Counted from the first letter of the stretch, positions 30,791 to 42,503 are shown. The stretch is 64,000 nucleotides of DNA from Plotosus lineatus (GCA_024760905.1 CM045738.1:46835797-46899796); one strand, 5' to 3'. Program-made: numbers and translations. The notes: generated from the sequence alone by a model not told the origin.

Positions 30791-31892
30791 CTAGTCCTTT
30801 TCAAAAAATTAGCATATCATGTTCAGGTAGTCTAAACGAGCTATTAACCTAATCATCTGAATCAACGAATTAACTTTAAACACCTGCAAAAGATTCCTGA
30901 GGCTTTTAAAAACTTCCAGCCTGGTTCATTACTCAAAACCGCAATCATGGGTAACACTGTCGACCTGACTGCTGTCCAGAAGGTCATCATTGACACCTAA
31001 GAGCAAGAGGGTAAGACACAGAAAGAAAGCTTTTTTTCAGATGAAAGCAAATTTTGCATGTCATTTGGAAATCAAGGTGCCAGAGTCTGGAGGAAGACTG
31101 GGGAGAAGGAAATGCCAAAATGCCTGAAGTCCAGTGTCCAGTACCCACAGTCAGTGATGGTCTGGGGTGCCATGTCAGCTGCTGGTGTTGGTCCACTGTG
31201 TTTTATCAAGGGCAGGGTCAATGCAGCTAGCTATCAGGAGATTTTGGAGCACTTCATGCTTCCATCTGCTGAAAAGCTTTATGGAGATGAAGATTTCATT
31301 TTTCAGCACGACCTGGCACCTGCTCACAGTGCCAAAACCACTGCTAAATGGTTTACTGACCATGGTATTACTGGGCTCAATTGGCCTGCCAACTCTCCTG
31401 ACCTGAAGCCCATAGAGAATCTGTGGGATATTGTGAAGAGAAAGTTGAGACACACCAGACCCAACACTGTGGATGAGCTTAAGGCCGCTATCGAAGCATC
31501 CTGGGTCTCCGTAACACCTCAGCAGTGCCACAGGCTGATTGCCTCCATGCCACGCCCGCATTGAAGCAGTCATTTCTGCAAAAGGATTCCCGACCAAGTA
31601 TTGAGTGCATAACTGAACATAATTATTTGAAGGTTGACCTTTTTGTATTAAAAACACTTTTTTTTTTTTTTTTTTTTAATTGGTCGGATGAAATTTGCTA
31701 ATTTTTTGAGATAGGGATTTTTGTTTTTCTTTACTTTTTTTGCCAAAATGATCAATATTAAAACAATAAAAGTCTTGAACTAGTTCAGTTGTGTGTAATG
31801 AATCTAAAATATATGAAAGTCTAATGTTTATCAGTACATTACAGCAAATAATGAACTTTATCACAATATGCTAATTTTTTGAGAAGGACTCG
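30791..31892 (+). mobile_element. Tc1/mariner element copy 1, internally deleted
   Basis: Ends CTAGTCCTTTTCAAAAAATT and, reversed, CGAGTCCTTCTCAAAAAATT, with TA on both sides. The left outer repeat is fused to the inner one (GCATATCATGTTCAGG), so about 200 bp of the left terminal repeat are lost compared with 55991-57572. About 295 bp of coding sequence are missing near 31030. Confidence 0.9.
30948..31564 (+). pseudogene. Tc1 transposase, deleted copy
   Basis: The start region (MGNTVDLTAVQKVIID) meets an early TAA near 30999, then loses the helix-turn-helix domains, then resumes at FSDESKFCMSFGNQGARVW. The DDE part is well kept: MVWGAMSAAGVGPL, FQHDLAPAHSAKTT and NSPDLKPIENLWD, with 34 residues between the second Asp and the Glu (DD34E). 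A frameshift at about 31555 changes the end. Not functional. Confidence 0.88.
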
Positions 31893-32005
31893 TATATAAA
31901 CGGAATACAACTAAATTGAACAAGAAAACCAACAATTTGAGAGTAGAATAAGACTGAATTTATTTTAAACGACAGTCATAAAGAAGTTATTTATTAATAA
32001 GAAAA

Positions 32006-32345
32006 TTACTTTTTACTATTAATGCGACTTCTGGTGCTGCATGGTTTTGCTGATGGTTTGTAGTCTGGTTGATACGTGCTGAGGTTCAGCTTCATGCAGA
32101 TGTTTAGGCTTCCATCTATAAAATGTGACCACAGGTTTGTCTTTATGTTTTTAAGGTGAGAAGGACCGCTCGCATGTATATGTAGAACCAAACATGGTCA
32201 ATATGGCAGGACTCACACGCTGCAGTGTTTGGTATGTGACAAGAAGCGAGTCCCAAGTTTTGGCGATCAGCTGGTCTGCGGGTTCAAGTTGTTCCATGTC
32301 TTTGCTTGCCAGCTGTGCTTGGCTTCTTGCACATGAGCTGATCAA
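32006..32345 (-). pseudogene. hAT transposase C-terminal (dimerisation) fragment
   Basis: On the minus strand 32345 to 32151 encodes ...SPAILTMFGSTYTCERSFS, and a shifted frame continues SHLKNIKTNLWSHFIDGSLN to about 32090. The YTCE-x-x-FS and LKNIKTNLR-like order is the hallmark of the hAT C-terminal dimerisation region. Catalytic residues upstream are not present. It is the only transposase part left in the element at 30537-32715. Confidence 0.75.
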
Positions 32346-32715
32346 AAATGACGAAATTTGAAATTTACCTCTTTACTCAAACAACACACGCATTCTGTGG
32401 CTGTTGTTGTAATCCAATAAAATTAGAGTTTCAAGGTATTGGACCCGCCCGCATACTGGTGTACAGGAAGGACTGGCTCTCTGCTGCACGCCACAATGGC
32501 ATGTGACATTGAAAATAGATGTATAGATTTCAATGCGTGAGATTTATTTATCTGTTTTTGTTTTATTTGATGGCTTTTTTGTATTTATATTCAAACAACA
32601 GTGAAATTCAGGATTCATTATTCTGTTAAGAAAGGCCACCTGATTTATCTGAGAGCCAGATACAGTCATCAAAAGAACCACGTCTGGCTCGCGAGCCATA
32701 GGTTCCCGACCTCTG

Positions 32716-32958
32716 CCCTAGATGGCTTGCAAGGCCACTGCGGGGCAGAAACACACTGACGACTCTGCAGCTACTCTTGTCGAAAGTCAGCAATGGTTCT
32801 TTTACATGAACCTCACACCATAGACAGTGAGAGACATGGCCAGCCTTTGGTAACTCAGTCAGTGCACTGGGTGGACAGTGACAACCTGTTGAGAGTGGGG
32901 CTTGAACCCCCAACCTTAGGATCAGTGATCCAGCACGTTTACCACCAGGCCACCACTG
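32716..32958 (-). mobile_element. SINE A2, piece 3 (middle and tRNA head) of the split copy
   Basis: After the repeated CCCTAGAT the SINE resumes (GGCTTGCAAGGCCACTGCGG) and contains the reversed middle (AAGTCAGCAATGGTTC) and head (GGGCTTGAACCCCCAACC, reversed B box). It completes the copy begun at 27713, now split by about 4.9 kb of later insertions. Confidence 0.85.
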
Positions 32959-33009
32959 CATGCAAAAATAATGTGATGTTTACATAAAACATGTCAATAT
33001 AATAGTTTA

Positions 33010-33215
33010 CTTTTGGCTTTCCCCCTTTTTCAGGGGTCGCCGCAGTGAATCATCTGATTCGCACATTTGATCAGTATATCAGAATTAAACTACAATGGCC
33101 TGCCAAGCTGTCCAGGGAGTACTCTCCCGTCACTGCGAGTCGGCTGTGATGACCGCCAGCCTCCCTGTTACCCTACTTAGGATTAAACGGTTCAGAAAAT
33201 GAATGAATGAATGAT
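33010..33215. mobile_element. SINE A1 tail (minus) adjoining SINE A2 tail (plus)
   Basis: 33010-33075 is the reversed RTE-like end (CAGGGGTCGCCGCAGTGAATC). 33090-33215 is an A2 tail (CTGTCCAGGGAGTACTC, CTTAGGATTAAACGG, GAATGAATGAATG) in the forward direction. Both are short relics. Confidence 0.6.
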
Positions 33216-34290
33216 ATTAGCTTTGTGGAGAGTTTGAAACAAATTGTCTCCTCTACGCATCCTGCTCTGTGATGAACCGAGCCTTGCAGCAACATTGCAG
33301 TAAAATCTCTAGATTTGATTCACTGCAGTCTTCACTTCCACCAGCGTGAACAACAAATACAATCCCCTGGACATCCAGGACACAGAAAGATATCATCCAA
33401 ATATGGCTTATGATTTTCAACCCTATGGTTTATGAAGTTTTTGAAGATTTTAATATTTTTAGAACCGGCCCAAAAGCTGAAAGAAAGGGAATAGTATCAG
33501 ATGTTATTTTCATGTTTTAAAATAGACGAGCTCTACAGGGCTGCCGGTGTCCGTCCTGTATGTCCCAGATATTCAAGACTAATAGATAAGTGAAGCAGGA
33601 CGGCTGCACTCGATCCACTTTACTACAGCAGAAAATGGAACTGAAGACAAAATCACAGGAAAGCTGCTCGTCCGTAGTGGGAAATAATCAGGTACTGACA
33701 GCAACGGAGAAAGGCAGGACCAGCAGGGGGACGGATATATAATAACAAAGGCACTTGGAGAGCACAACCCTCCACCAAGCGATCAAAATTAGCTACACAA
33801 CACTCCCTGCAGGGCCAGCTATACTCCCACACTTTCAAAAAAATGGGATTTACCAGGTTACGTTTAATTTAATTTACTTTGTTGTCAAAGGCTGCATCCA
33901 ATCAGGATAAAACTTGATCTGACACCAAATCTCATGACCTTAAATATTAAAAGCAAATTTCATGCAAATCTGATTTGTGTATTTTTTTAGACAGAGATGT
34001 GACCTCTTTCAAATTTTACCCATTATAGAAAGAATCAATTTTTTGGACATTTTCAAAAATATTTTTTTTTGGATCATCAGTGCTTGAATTCTTCCTAAAA
34101 TTTAATGGGAAGATTATTGCGTGATCAGCACACACGATGCAAATTTCTGATGAATCTGTTAAAAACTGGAGACATGAAGCTACAGACAGACAGACAGACA
34201 GACAAATATACAAATAAACCAGACCAGTGAAAACATAACTTTTCTTGGTTCAGATATAGCAACTTCAATAAAAACAAAGAAACTGACATT
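33216..34290. other. Apparently unique sequence, no gene recognised
   Basis: No open frame above 66 codons and no repeat match in the window. A short (CAGA)n tract lies at about 34182-34203. Confidence 0.6.
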
Positions 34291-34291
34291 A

Positions 34292-34640
34292 GTTGGCCTG
34301 GTAGTGAAGGTGCTGGTCACTGATCCCAAGGTTGTAGGTTCAAGTCCCACTCTCAATGGGTTGCCCCTGTCCCCTCAGTGCAGCGAACTTGGTTATTAAA
34401 GGGCCGGCCATGTCTCTCACTGTCTGTGGTGGAGATTCATGTAAACGAACCATTGCTGACTTTCGTAAAGAGGATCAGTGTAGCTGTCAGCGTGTTTCTG
34501 CACCGCAATGGCCCGGAGAGCTGTCCAGGGTGTACTTTGCCATTGGCCAGAGTCGGCTGGGATGGGCGCCAGCCTCCCCGCGACCCTAACTAGGATTAAA
34601 CAGTTCATAAAATAAACGAATGAATGAATGAATGAATGTA
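34292..34640 (+). mobile_element. SINE A2, full length
   Basis: Head GGCCTGGTAGTGAAGG and GGTTCAAGTCCCAC; middle CCATTGCTGACTTTCGTAAAG; tail GGGATGGGCGCCAGCC and AGGATTAAACAGTTC, ending in (GAAT)n. Confidence 0.85.
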
Positions 34641-34939
34641 TAAACACCTGAATGAGTCTTAATTGAAGCTGCTGCAGCAGGATTTCAAGAAACTCATCAA
34701 TTATTAACAAAAAATAAATAAATAAAAGAAAAAGAACGAAAAAACCGCCCTGACTTTAAATTGACTTCTTATACTTTTAATAAACTTGTATATTGCTTAA
34801 AACTCCTCAGGGTTTAATTACAGGAAGCTTGTTTAAATCATCCGACTCCATTAAAGCTCCATTTGAGTGTTTTTCTCACATGGTTGGAGATACACGGTGC
34901 TTAAACCAGAACGTCTCGCCGTAATTACCACTCAGCCAA

Positions 34940-35125
34940 TCAGGTGAGGCTTTTTTCCTTTACAAGCCAAAATCTGGTAATTATGCTAATTGTGATGTTA
35001 TGTGGAAGTATTAAGTGCATGTGATCATGAAACTCTTTCAGATATTCCTTCAGGTGTTTTGGAATGGAGTTTGGACCTGCTTCATAAAAATCTTCATCAC
35101 TGTTATCATCATCATCATCAACCAT
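34940..35125 (-). pseudogene. Short acidic frame in repeat X copy 2
   Basis: 61 codons beginning MVDDDDDNSDEDFYEAGP. The acidic run comes from an ATC/GAT triplet tract (35101-35121). Its place beside the shared block corresponds to the acidic frame at 6610-6921. Function unknown; may be only a triplet repeat. Confidence 0.25.
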
Positions 35126-35715
35126 GAGTCATTTCATATTTAAGCATCAGTTATTTACGTATGTTAAAGGGATGGTGAGATCTGATTGGCTCAGGATGAT
35201 TAACAATTCTGGGACAAAAGTGAAGTGAATGTTTCTGACTGTTCAATCCGCTGATATCCGCACTGATTCTGAGTTGAATACAGTTAGCTCTGGACCATGC
35301 GTGGTTCAGCAGATTGGTGATAAACCTGGAAGTAACTGGCACGTGATTCAAATTTAGCCAATGGCTGAGAGCTCTTGTTTCTCCCTCCTGCTGATTGGTT
35401 GCAGATGATGTGCACACCCCTTTTTTCTCCTTTGCTCATGTGATCAACATGATTACTTGAATTGTGAATTCACGGTTTTTCGTGTGTTTTTAATGATTAT
35501 TTAAGCGCTATGATGTCACTCAAATGCCGTGCATCTTCTCTAGCTTCTGGTAAGGAGCCTGAACGCTTTATTTATTCATAAATATTATCACAGTACAAAA
35601 TTAAAAAGATTGATAATTTAAAAAGATAAAAAGAAACATGGTACTGCATTATTACTGTATTAATGAGTACGCCTGGCGAGAGAATGGGTTTAACGAGCAG
35701 ATTTTAGCGCATATA

Positions 35716-36501
35716 CAGTGATACCTCAGCTCACGAACATAATTGGTTCCCAGAAAGTGTGTGTACGGCGAAAAGTTCGTCTTCCGAACATTTATTTCCC
35801 ATAAGAAACCATTAAAATGAGAATAATCCGTTCCCAGGTCCCCATAAAACATAATTTTCTACTAAATAAGCCTTAAAACTACACAAAAATATACCTTATT
35901 TTATGTATAATAAATGTGCTATTGTATTGTAATTAAAGAAATAAACTGTACTGTATAATAAAGTGGTTTTATTTACCTTTGTGATGGTAGTTGATGGCTT
36001 GATGGAATGGAGTGGGAGGAGGAGGGAGGGCGGGACTTACTGTTTGGAAGGAGAGTTTGGAAACGCCTACTGTTTGGAAACACCCTTAGCCACACATGCA
36101 CCCTTAATAGCTTCCTTGTTCTTAAGGATGGGAGCAATGGTAGACTTAGCGTACTGGTACTGGGACGCTGAGTCACACAAACGCACACCTCGTTCGTGTT
36201 TTCAATGATCTCCGCCTGTGGTGGGGTCTTTTCGGTCCCATAATAGCAAAAGTACACTCAATATGGTCCAAAATGTCTATCAAACACAAACCACTTCCGC
36301 ACTCAAAGAAAGGGGTGACGAACTGTGACGCCGTGAGCGTGCGTCAGCTTCTCGTGGTCGCCACCGTGGCGCTGTTCGACCGCGTGGTTTGATTCGTCCG
36401 CCGAAAACTAGTTCGTCAGCAGAGACTATATGCTCGCAAATTTAATGTTCTTGAGGCGAAAAGTTCGTGAGCTTAAGCGTTCGTCAGCGGAGGTTTTACT
36501 G
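35716..36501. mobile_element. Tigger-like MITE (second family) inside repeat X
   Basis: Left CAGTGATACCTCAGCTCACG and right (reversed) CAGTAAAACCTCCGCTGACG are inverted ends with TA on both sides. Interior repeats of AAAAGTTCGT near both ends extend the inverted repeat. No transposase is evident. Confidence 0.7.
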
Positions 36502-36617
36502 TAATATCATACATAGGGTTTTAAAACCGCGTCAATAACTCTCGGATTTTCATGATCCGCAAGAAAGGCCGGAACTTAACCAATGTGAAAAATGGGTGCC
36601 TACTGTAATTGTTTTAG

Positions 36618-36690
<73 letters not shown>
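36618..36690. repeat. (TA)n microsatellite
   Basis: About 36 TA units, directly upstream of a SINE A2 copy. Confidence 0.97.
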
Positions 36691-36693
<3 letters not shown>

Positions 36694-36695
36694 TG

Positions 36696-36948
36696 GGAAT
36701 GTCCCCCCAGTGCACTGACTGGGTTATCAAAGGCCGGCCAGGTCTCTCGCTGTCTGTGGTGGAGGTTCATGTAAAAGAACCAGTGTTGACTTTCCACGTG
36801 CATAGCCGTCAGCATGTTTCTGTCCCGCGGTGGCCTGACGAGCCGTCCAGGGTGTACTCTGCCCACGTGCAGAGTCGGCTGAGATAATCGCCAGCATCCC
36901 CATGACCCTAATTAGGATTAAACAGTTCAGAAAATGAATGAATGGATG
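36696..36948 (+). mobile_element. SINE A2, head missing
   Basis: Starts within the middle part (GTCCCCCCAGTGCACTG) and runs to AGGATTAAACAGTTCAG and (GAAT)n. The tRNA head is replaced by the TA tract. Confidence 0.8.
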
Positions 36949-37017
36949 ACCTGGAAATATTTACACCAAAACCAAAAACTACTAGAACACTACAAGATTT
37001 TTAGACTTTGTTTCTTA

Positions 37018-37560
37018 GGTTCATCCGTTCTTTTTCTGGAACCGCTTAATCCTAATTAGGGTCACAGGGAGGCTGGCGCCCATCCCAGACAAATATAGGC
37101 GAGTGCAGAGTACACTCTGGACAGCTCGCCAGGCCATCAGAGGGCATTTCTTAGGTTTTATTTCTAAATTATTATTATTATAACTGAGACCGGTGCGCTT
37201 CGGGCAGAGTATTTATTTATTCATTCATTTGCCGAGCTGCTTAATCCTACTTGAGTCGCAGGGAGGCGGGACCTATCTCAGCCAACTATGTGCGGTGGTT
37301 GGGTGCACCCCGAACAGCTTGCATGACCTTTGCACGGCAACAGTTTATTCACACTCACAATGAGAAGAGATTTGGAACACCCAGGTAGCCTAATGTGCAT
37401 GTTTTTGGACTGTGGGAGGAAACTGGAGTATCCAGTGGAAACCCACGCAAGCACGGCGAGAACATGCCACACAGAAATGTCCTCGCCCAGCCCGGGACTC
37501 GAACCCAAGATCTTCTTTCTGTTAGCCGGAAGTGCTTACCATGTCAGCTGGGCTGAGTAT
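37018..37560 (-). mobile_element. SINE A2 tail fragment and SINE C copy
   Basis: 37018-37145 is the reversed A2 tail (AACCGCTTAATCCTAATTAG ... CAGCTCGCCAGGCCATC). 37195-37560 is a SINE C in reverse: tail ATTCATTCATTTGCCGAG, the GGGAGGAAACTGGAGTATCC block and the reversed B box GGGACTCGAACCCAAG. Confidence 0.7.
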
Positions 37561-38324
37561 GCGTGATCATTTTATTCATACCATTCAATGTCTGGATTTA
37601 TTTTGTTCATTTCCATAGAAATCGTCTCATCGAGACACATTCACGAACGCAGCACGAGATGAGATGATTCCGTTTGAAAGGAATGAAAATGAAAAGTGTG
37701 AAACCATGTTGATGGCAAAATAAATACGAGCCACAGAGATTTTCTTTAACTAGATTCCGGATGATATCAGAGGAATTTGGGTCAATAAAACCCAGAAATC
37801 ATATATTAAATAAATAAATAAATAAATAAAAATGATACTAACAGGTAACAAAGAGCGGATTCAGATTCATGGTCACGCTGGAGCTCAGTGATGAAGGTCG
37901 AACTGTTGGAAGTGTGATTAAATGCCTGTACATCAGCTTAGAGCTTGAAATCAATGGTGAGAGACCACTGTATTTTTGTTTTCTTATGGTCTCCTAGCAA
38001 CCAGAAAAACACGTCAGCAACAAGTTAGAGGCAGCGGGGCAGCGGATGTGTGATGTCATGCAGGACCAATCAGTCTTTAAAAAATAATCTAAAGATAAAA
38101 AGGAAACATTAGGAACACCGATGAAATAAATAAACAAGAACAACAATCACAACAAAATAAAAAACAAATAAATAAACAAACATAAAAAATAAACAGCAAC
38201 AAAAAACTACACCACCAGATTTCAAGAAATAAACATCATAATAAAAGAGATTTAATAATACATGTGAAATTGTAAATTGTATATGTATGTGAAAAAAACA
38301 TAAATGTTCACTGTTTATATACAT

Positions 38325-38358
<34 letters not shown>

Positions 38359-38473
38359 ATTAATATTATTTAAAAACAAAACAACAATTAAATTATAATA
38401 TTATTATGAATTATTTTCGGGAGAAATTCTGAAAAAAGAGTGAAGAATTAAAAATATTGTTTTTCTAAATATA
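37561..38473. other. AT-rich sequence, no gene recognised
   Basis: A run of AAAT/AAAC repeats at 37810-37830 and 38095-38215 and a (GT)n tract at 38325-38356. Nothing else is supported. Confidence 0.6.
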
Positions 38474-38870
38474 CAGTGGTACCTTGAGTTACGAGTGTCT
38501 TTTGTAACAAATTTTCCATGATACGAGCTTCGATCCACCAAAAATTCGCCACATCCAACCAGCAAAATTTTGATTTACGTGCTCTGCTTGGGAAATGGCT
38601 TTTCCGGGCTGATTAGCTTCATATTTTTCTGCGTGTATTCCTCCACGCTCCAAGAACACCTTGTGCAGTGCTTCTCAATTACTTTCTGTGATATCCCTAA
38701 AGGAGAAAAAAAAAATTCACGCTCTCCAGCGCCCTGCGCATGACTATAAATAGTGTTTACTGCATTTCATATCGTTTGCTCGGTGGTTTTTCCCTACACC
38801 ATAGGAAACATAGTGAGAGTGCCACTGCCAGCTACTGGACTGGATGTGCAATTGCACTTAATTCTAGTAC

Positions 38871-40613
38871 TTACTTACTTACTTACTTGACTTATGTCGG
38901 GTGCCAGTCCTCTTCTGCCACCCGAACCACCATGGCTGCCCAGAAGCTCCTGTCCTGCATAGTCTTTCCCATACCATCAACCTGCAGACCAGTGTCTCTT
39001 TGCAGCACATCGAGGTATGTGAGGGGTGGTCTTCCACGCCTCCTTCGCCCATGTGTTGGAAACCATAGCACTAAGTTGGAGACTACTTCCTTGTTGTTTC
39101 TGAGAGAGTGTCCGGCGAATCTTAGACGCCTGGCTTGTATTTTGTCTGACAGTTTTGAAAGACCAGCATAAAGCTCTTTGTACAATGTTGCTCCCACTTT
39201 ATATTGCGGACGCACCTTGACATCCTTGTGCAGCAACCATCCAGCTGTTTGTCCAGTTTAGGGGTGACTGTCCATGCCTTACAGCTGTACAAAAGTATCA
39301 ACTCCACTGTTGAAAGAAAGAGGCGTGTTTTGAGTTTACTTGGCAGGTCTGACTTCCAGATCTTTTCAAGCTTGTTACAGGCTCTCCATGCTGCTGCCTT
39401 GCGTTAGTTGATATCCTTGGAGGTACATTCCATGTGGGACCCCAGATAATTGAAGTCCTCCTCTTCCCTTAGAGTTGATCCGTCTGTGGTCTTCAAACAT
39501 ACTGGCATCGGCTGGTTGAAGGCCATAAACTTGGTTTTCCCTGCGTTCATCTGTAGACCTACCCTTGCAACTGAGGTTTCTACATTCCAGAGTAGCTGTT
39601 GGCCTTGCTGGACTACCTCAGAAATGAGTGCTATACCATCGGCAAAGTCCAGGTCTGTCACTGCCCTAGGCCCAATTCTTCTACTCCCTCTCCTCACCAG
39701 TTGGAAACCTAGTTCCTCTTCTCTCCCTTCTATGGCCACTCTGAGTGCATAGTCCAGTACTATTACGTACAAGTATGGTGCCAGGGTGTCTCCTTGCAGG
39801 ACTCCAGCTTGTATCTCAAAAGGCCTGGTTTCCCCCTCTGGAGTTATCATTTTGCCACTGTGCCCTTGTACATACAACCAATGGCATGGACGATCTGCCC
39901 TGGGATGCCGTAAGCTTTCAAAATCTTCAGCATCTTGCACCTGTGGATGGTATCAAACACCTTCCGAAAGTCTATGAAGGTGATTATGGCAGGTAGGTTG
40001 TGACTTCTTATTCCCTCAATCAGTCTGCGTTGTGCAAGTATGTGCCCAACTGTAGATCTTCCTTCTTTGAACCCATTTTGGTTAAATCTCAGTAGTCCCT
40101 CCACAGCTGGCCTTATACGGTTTAGCAGCATCTTGTTAAAGCCCTTGGCCACCAGTGAGCTCAGGCTGATACCCCTGTAGTTGCTCCCTCGTCTAAGATC
40201 ACCAGATTTAGGTGTGGGAATGATGTTTAACAGGGACCACTGCTCCGGCTTTTCTCCCTGAATCAGTACTCTGTTACAGAAATCCAGGATGATCTTGTCC
40301 AGCCCTTCGCATCTCTTCAAAACGTCTGCTGGAATTCCATCCTCCCGACTAGCCTTTCCTTCCAACAGAGATTTCCTGGCTTTCTCACATTCCCCCTGTT
40401 CAAACGGGCCCTCCTTAATGTTGAGCCCCTCGTATACAGTAAGAATTTCCTCATTCTCCTCCATGACACTAGGGGGATTTCCAAGAAGAGTTTTGAAGTG
40501 GTTATACCAGTTCTCAATACTTTCTTCCTGTGTGCTTCCTTCCAGCTGTCCCTTTCTAGTTGTCTTTCTGTTAGTGATGTCATTGATGAGTTTCCAGCTC
40601 TGTCCATGCTTGC
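38871..40613 (-). mobile_element. Second LINE type, 5'-truncated, with (TAAG)n tail and 10-bp target duplication
   Basis: ATTCTAGTAC is duplicated at 38861-38870 and 40614-40623. The 3' end on the minus strand is a TAAG/AAGT simple repeat (38871-38888). Its protein is clearly different from the RTE copies. Only the RT and C-terminal region is present, the usual result of incomplete reverse transcription. Confidence 0.9.
38892..40610 (-). pseudogene. LINE reverse transcriptase (clade undetermined), frameshifted, active site changed
   Basis: From 40610 down: KHGQSWKLINDITNRK, NYRGISLSSLVAKGFNKMLL, GFKEGRSTVGHILAQRRLIE and FIDFRKVFDTIHR in one frame (to about 39847); then AGVLQGDTLAPYLYVIVLDYALR, here split by frame, LDFADGIALISE and LQMNAGKTKFMAFN (39940-39404); then RRLRFAGHSLRNNK and GRRRRGRPPLTYLDVL (39236-38892). 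The catalytic pair expected as FADD reads FADG at about 39635-39650, so the metal-binding Asp is lost. The frame changes at least twice and the section near 39240-39400 is disrupted. No RNase H is visible. Confidence 0.85.
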
Positions 40614-40790
40614 ATTCTAGTACAGTATGGCAAAAAAGCATGTTCCCCAGGGTCATAACCCCCGTCCCCGGCATCACACCATGCCCCCCAAGGGCTTGGG
40701 ATGTTTCTGTGTCTAGTTTGTTCTCCCTGTGATTGTGTGGGTTTCCTCCGGGTACTCTAGTTTCCTCCCACAATGAAAAAAAAAGCCTGT

Positions 40791-41126
40791 CTGTCTTCCT
40801 TTTGGCTTTTTCCCTTTTACTTGGGAGTCGCCACAGCGAATCATCGGATTCGCACGTTTGATTTGGCAGAGGCTTTTACGTCGGATGCCCTTCCTGTCAC
40901 AACCCTTTTTAGCAAGGGACAGAACCACACTGACGACTTTGCAGTGACTCTTTACGAAAGTCAGCAATGGTTCTTTTACATGAACCTCTCACCATAGACA
41001 GTGAGAGACATGGCCCGCCTTTGATAACCCAGTTAGCTGCAGTGGGGGGGACAGTGACAACCTTGAGGAGAGTGGGACTCGAACCCCCAATCTTTGGATC
41101 AGCGATCCAGCGCCCTATACCACTAC
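40791..41126 (-). mobile_element. SINE A1, full length with target duplication
   Basis: Reversed order: RTE-like tail (TTGGGAGTCGCCACAGCG), GGATGCCCTTCCTGTCAC, middle AAGTCAGCAATGG, reversed B box GGGACTCGAACCCCC. AAAGCCTGT is duplicated at 40782-40790 and 41127-41135. Confidence 0.9.
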
Positions 41127-41211
41127 AAAGCCTGTACAGTAGATTAAATGAATGAATTAAATTTATTCCTATTTGTATTAATTTATTCATTATCCTGACA
41201 TATTATAATAT

Positions 41212-41215
<4 letters not shown>

Positions 41216-41258
<43 letters not shown>
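41216..41258. repeat. (GA)n microsatellite
   Basis: About twenty GA units. Confidence 0.97.
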
Positions 41259-41261
<3 letters not shown>

Positions 41262-41580
41262 CACCTCTCTCATCCATCTTTACATGAGGAAGCTCCAGGA
41301 CTGTCGAGAGCGAATCGAGCGGCTGTAATCAGCAGCGTCTCGCATCAGCTCTAATTAGTCTCATTTACAGACACTTATCGAGACTTCATTAAATCAGCAG
41401 CTGATTAACGAAGCAGATGCGTTTCTCCATCATGAGCAGAGAGAGGAGAAGAAAACTTGAGAAGGATGAACGGCTAACACTTGACTCTTGGTTAGAGGTC
41501 AAAGGTCACAGCAGGGGCGAGAAGGGTAATGTTTTTGTAAATAAATAATTGACCAGGTTAAAAAAACAAGTATAATGTCT
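41259..41580. other. Unassigned sequence rich in TAAT/ATTA motifs
   Basis: 41310-41420 contains CTAATTAGTC, CATTAAATC and CTGATTAACG. It is not repeated in the window and has higher GC and complexity than its surroundings. No gene is visible. Confidence 0.4.
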
Positions 41581-41589
41581 AATCATGTG

Positions 41590-41903
41590 GAAAAAAAAGG
41601 TAAGTCTGTTGGGTTTTTACACCCGAGCCTCATGGCTCATCAGGCCGGTGCTTATCCCCGGTTTCCGTAGCGTGAAGCGACCAGGAGCGCAACTCCCCCT
41701 GGATGGGACGCTAGTCCATCGCAGGTTACCTTCCTAGTATATTTTTACTGGTACCCATTTATACTGCTGGGTGAACAGAGGCACACTTGTGGTTGAGACC
41801 TTGCCCAGGGGTCTTAGCACAGTGAGGGTCTCAGTGGGATTCGAACTCACAACCTCCCGATCATGAGCGCAGCACCCTAACCACTACGCCACCGGCCCCA
41901 CAG
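41590..41903 (-). mobile_element. SINE B (second tRNA-derived family), full length with target duplication
   Basis: On the minus strand the head reads GGTGGCGTAGTGGTTAGGG (A box) and GTGAGTTCGAATCCC (B box); the body contains GTATAAATGGGTACCAGT and GATGGACTAGCGTCCC; the end is GGCTCGGGTGTAAAAACCC. AATCATGTG is duplicated at 41581-41589 and 41904-41912. Confidence 0.88.
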
Positions 41904-41912
41904 AATCATGTG

Positions 41913-42134
41913 AAACTTAAGTTATTTGTTTATTTATTTATTTGCTCAGGTCAGTTCAGTCCAAACTCTGGTCAGTTTTCTGTTTTCTTTCTTCCTACTC
42001 TCTTCCTCTAATACCCGAGCGCTTTGTTCCAGAGCTCAGATGAAAGCAACACTTTTCAGACTGCATAAAACCAGCAGCTAAACAAAGCAGGACTTCTGGG
42101 AACAGAGGTCAAAGGTTACACAATGCATCTGTGT

Positions 42135-42206
<72 letters not shown>

Positions 42207-42300
42207 ACACCTGCAGGCCAAAATACACCTCTGACCTCAGTGCATTCTCTTTTCCTTTTATATCCAAATGCAGGTGAGAGTAATGCACACGCCACGCACA

Positions 42301-42381
<81 letters not shown>

Positions 42382-42444
42382 TCACACAGAGCGAGAGAGA
42401 GAAAGAGAGAGCGAGAGACTCATACAGACACTGACACATACACG

Positions 42445-42503
<59 letters not shown>

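Larger units (their letters stand above)
30537..32715 (-). mobile_element. hAT DNA transposon with 8-bp target duplication, host of a SINE fragment and a Tc1 element
   Basis: Inverted ends CAGGGGTCGGGAACC (left) and CAGAGGTCGGGAACC (right, reversed) and an exact octamer duplication CCCTAGAT (30529-30536, 32716-32723) define a hAT element. The transposase relic at 32006-32345 gives the minus-strand orientation. Most of the transposase is absent. Confidence 0.9.
34930..36606 (-). mobile_element. Repeat X copy 2, interrupted by a Tigger-like MITE
   Basis: The block 35330-35555 is the reverse of 6040-6290 in copy 1, including CCAATCAGCAGGAGGGAGAA read on the minus strand. The right end, reversed, reads TACAGTAGGCACCCATTTTTC and then GCGGATCATG, similar in style to the ends of copy 1. 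The left boundary is a guess. The element at 35716-36501 splits it. Confidence 0.4.
38474..40690. mobile_element. Composite Tigger-like MITE, copy 3, split by a LINE
   Basis: Left end CAGTGGTACCTTGAGTTACG with TA before it. The nested hAT-like MITE begins near CAGTGCTTCTCAATTAC (38666). The LINE at 38871-40613 interrupts the internal block at TTAATTCTAGTAC; the block resumes with AGTATGGCAAAAAAGCATG at 40624. The right end is lost after about 40690. Confidence 0.75.
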
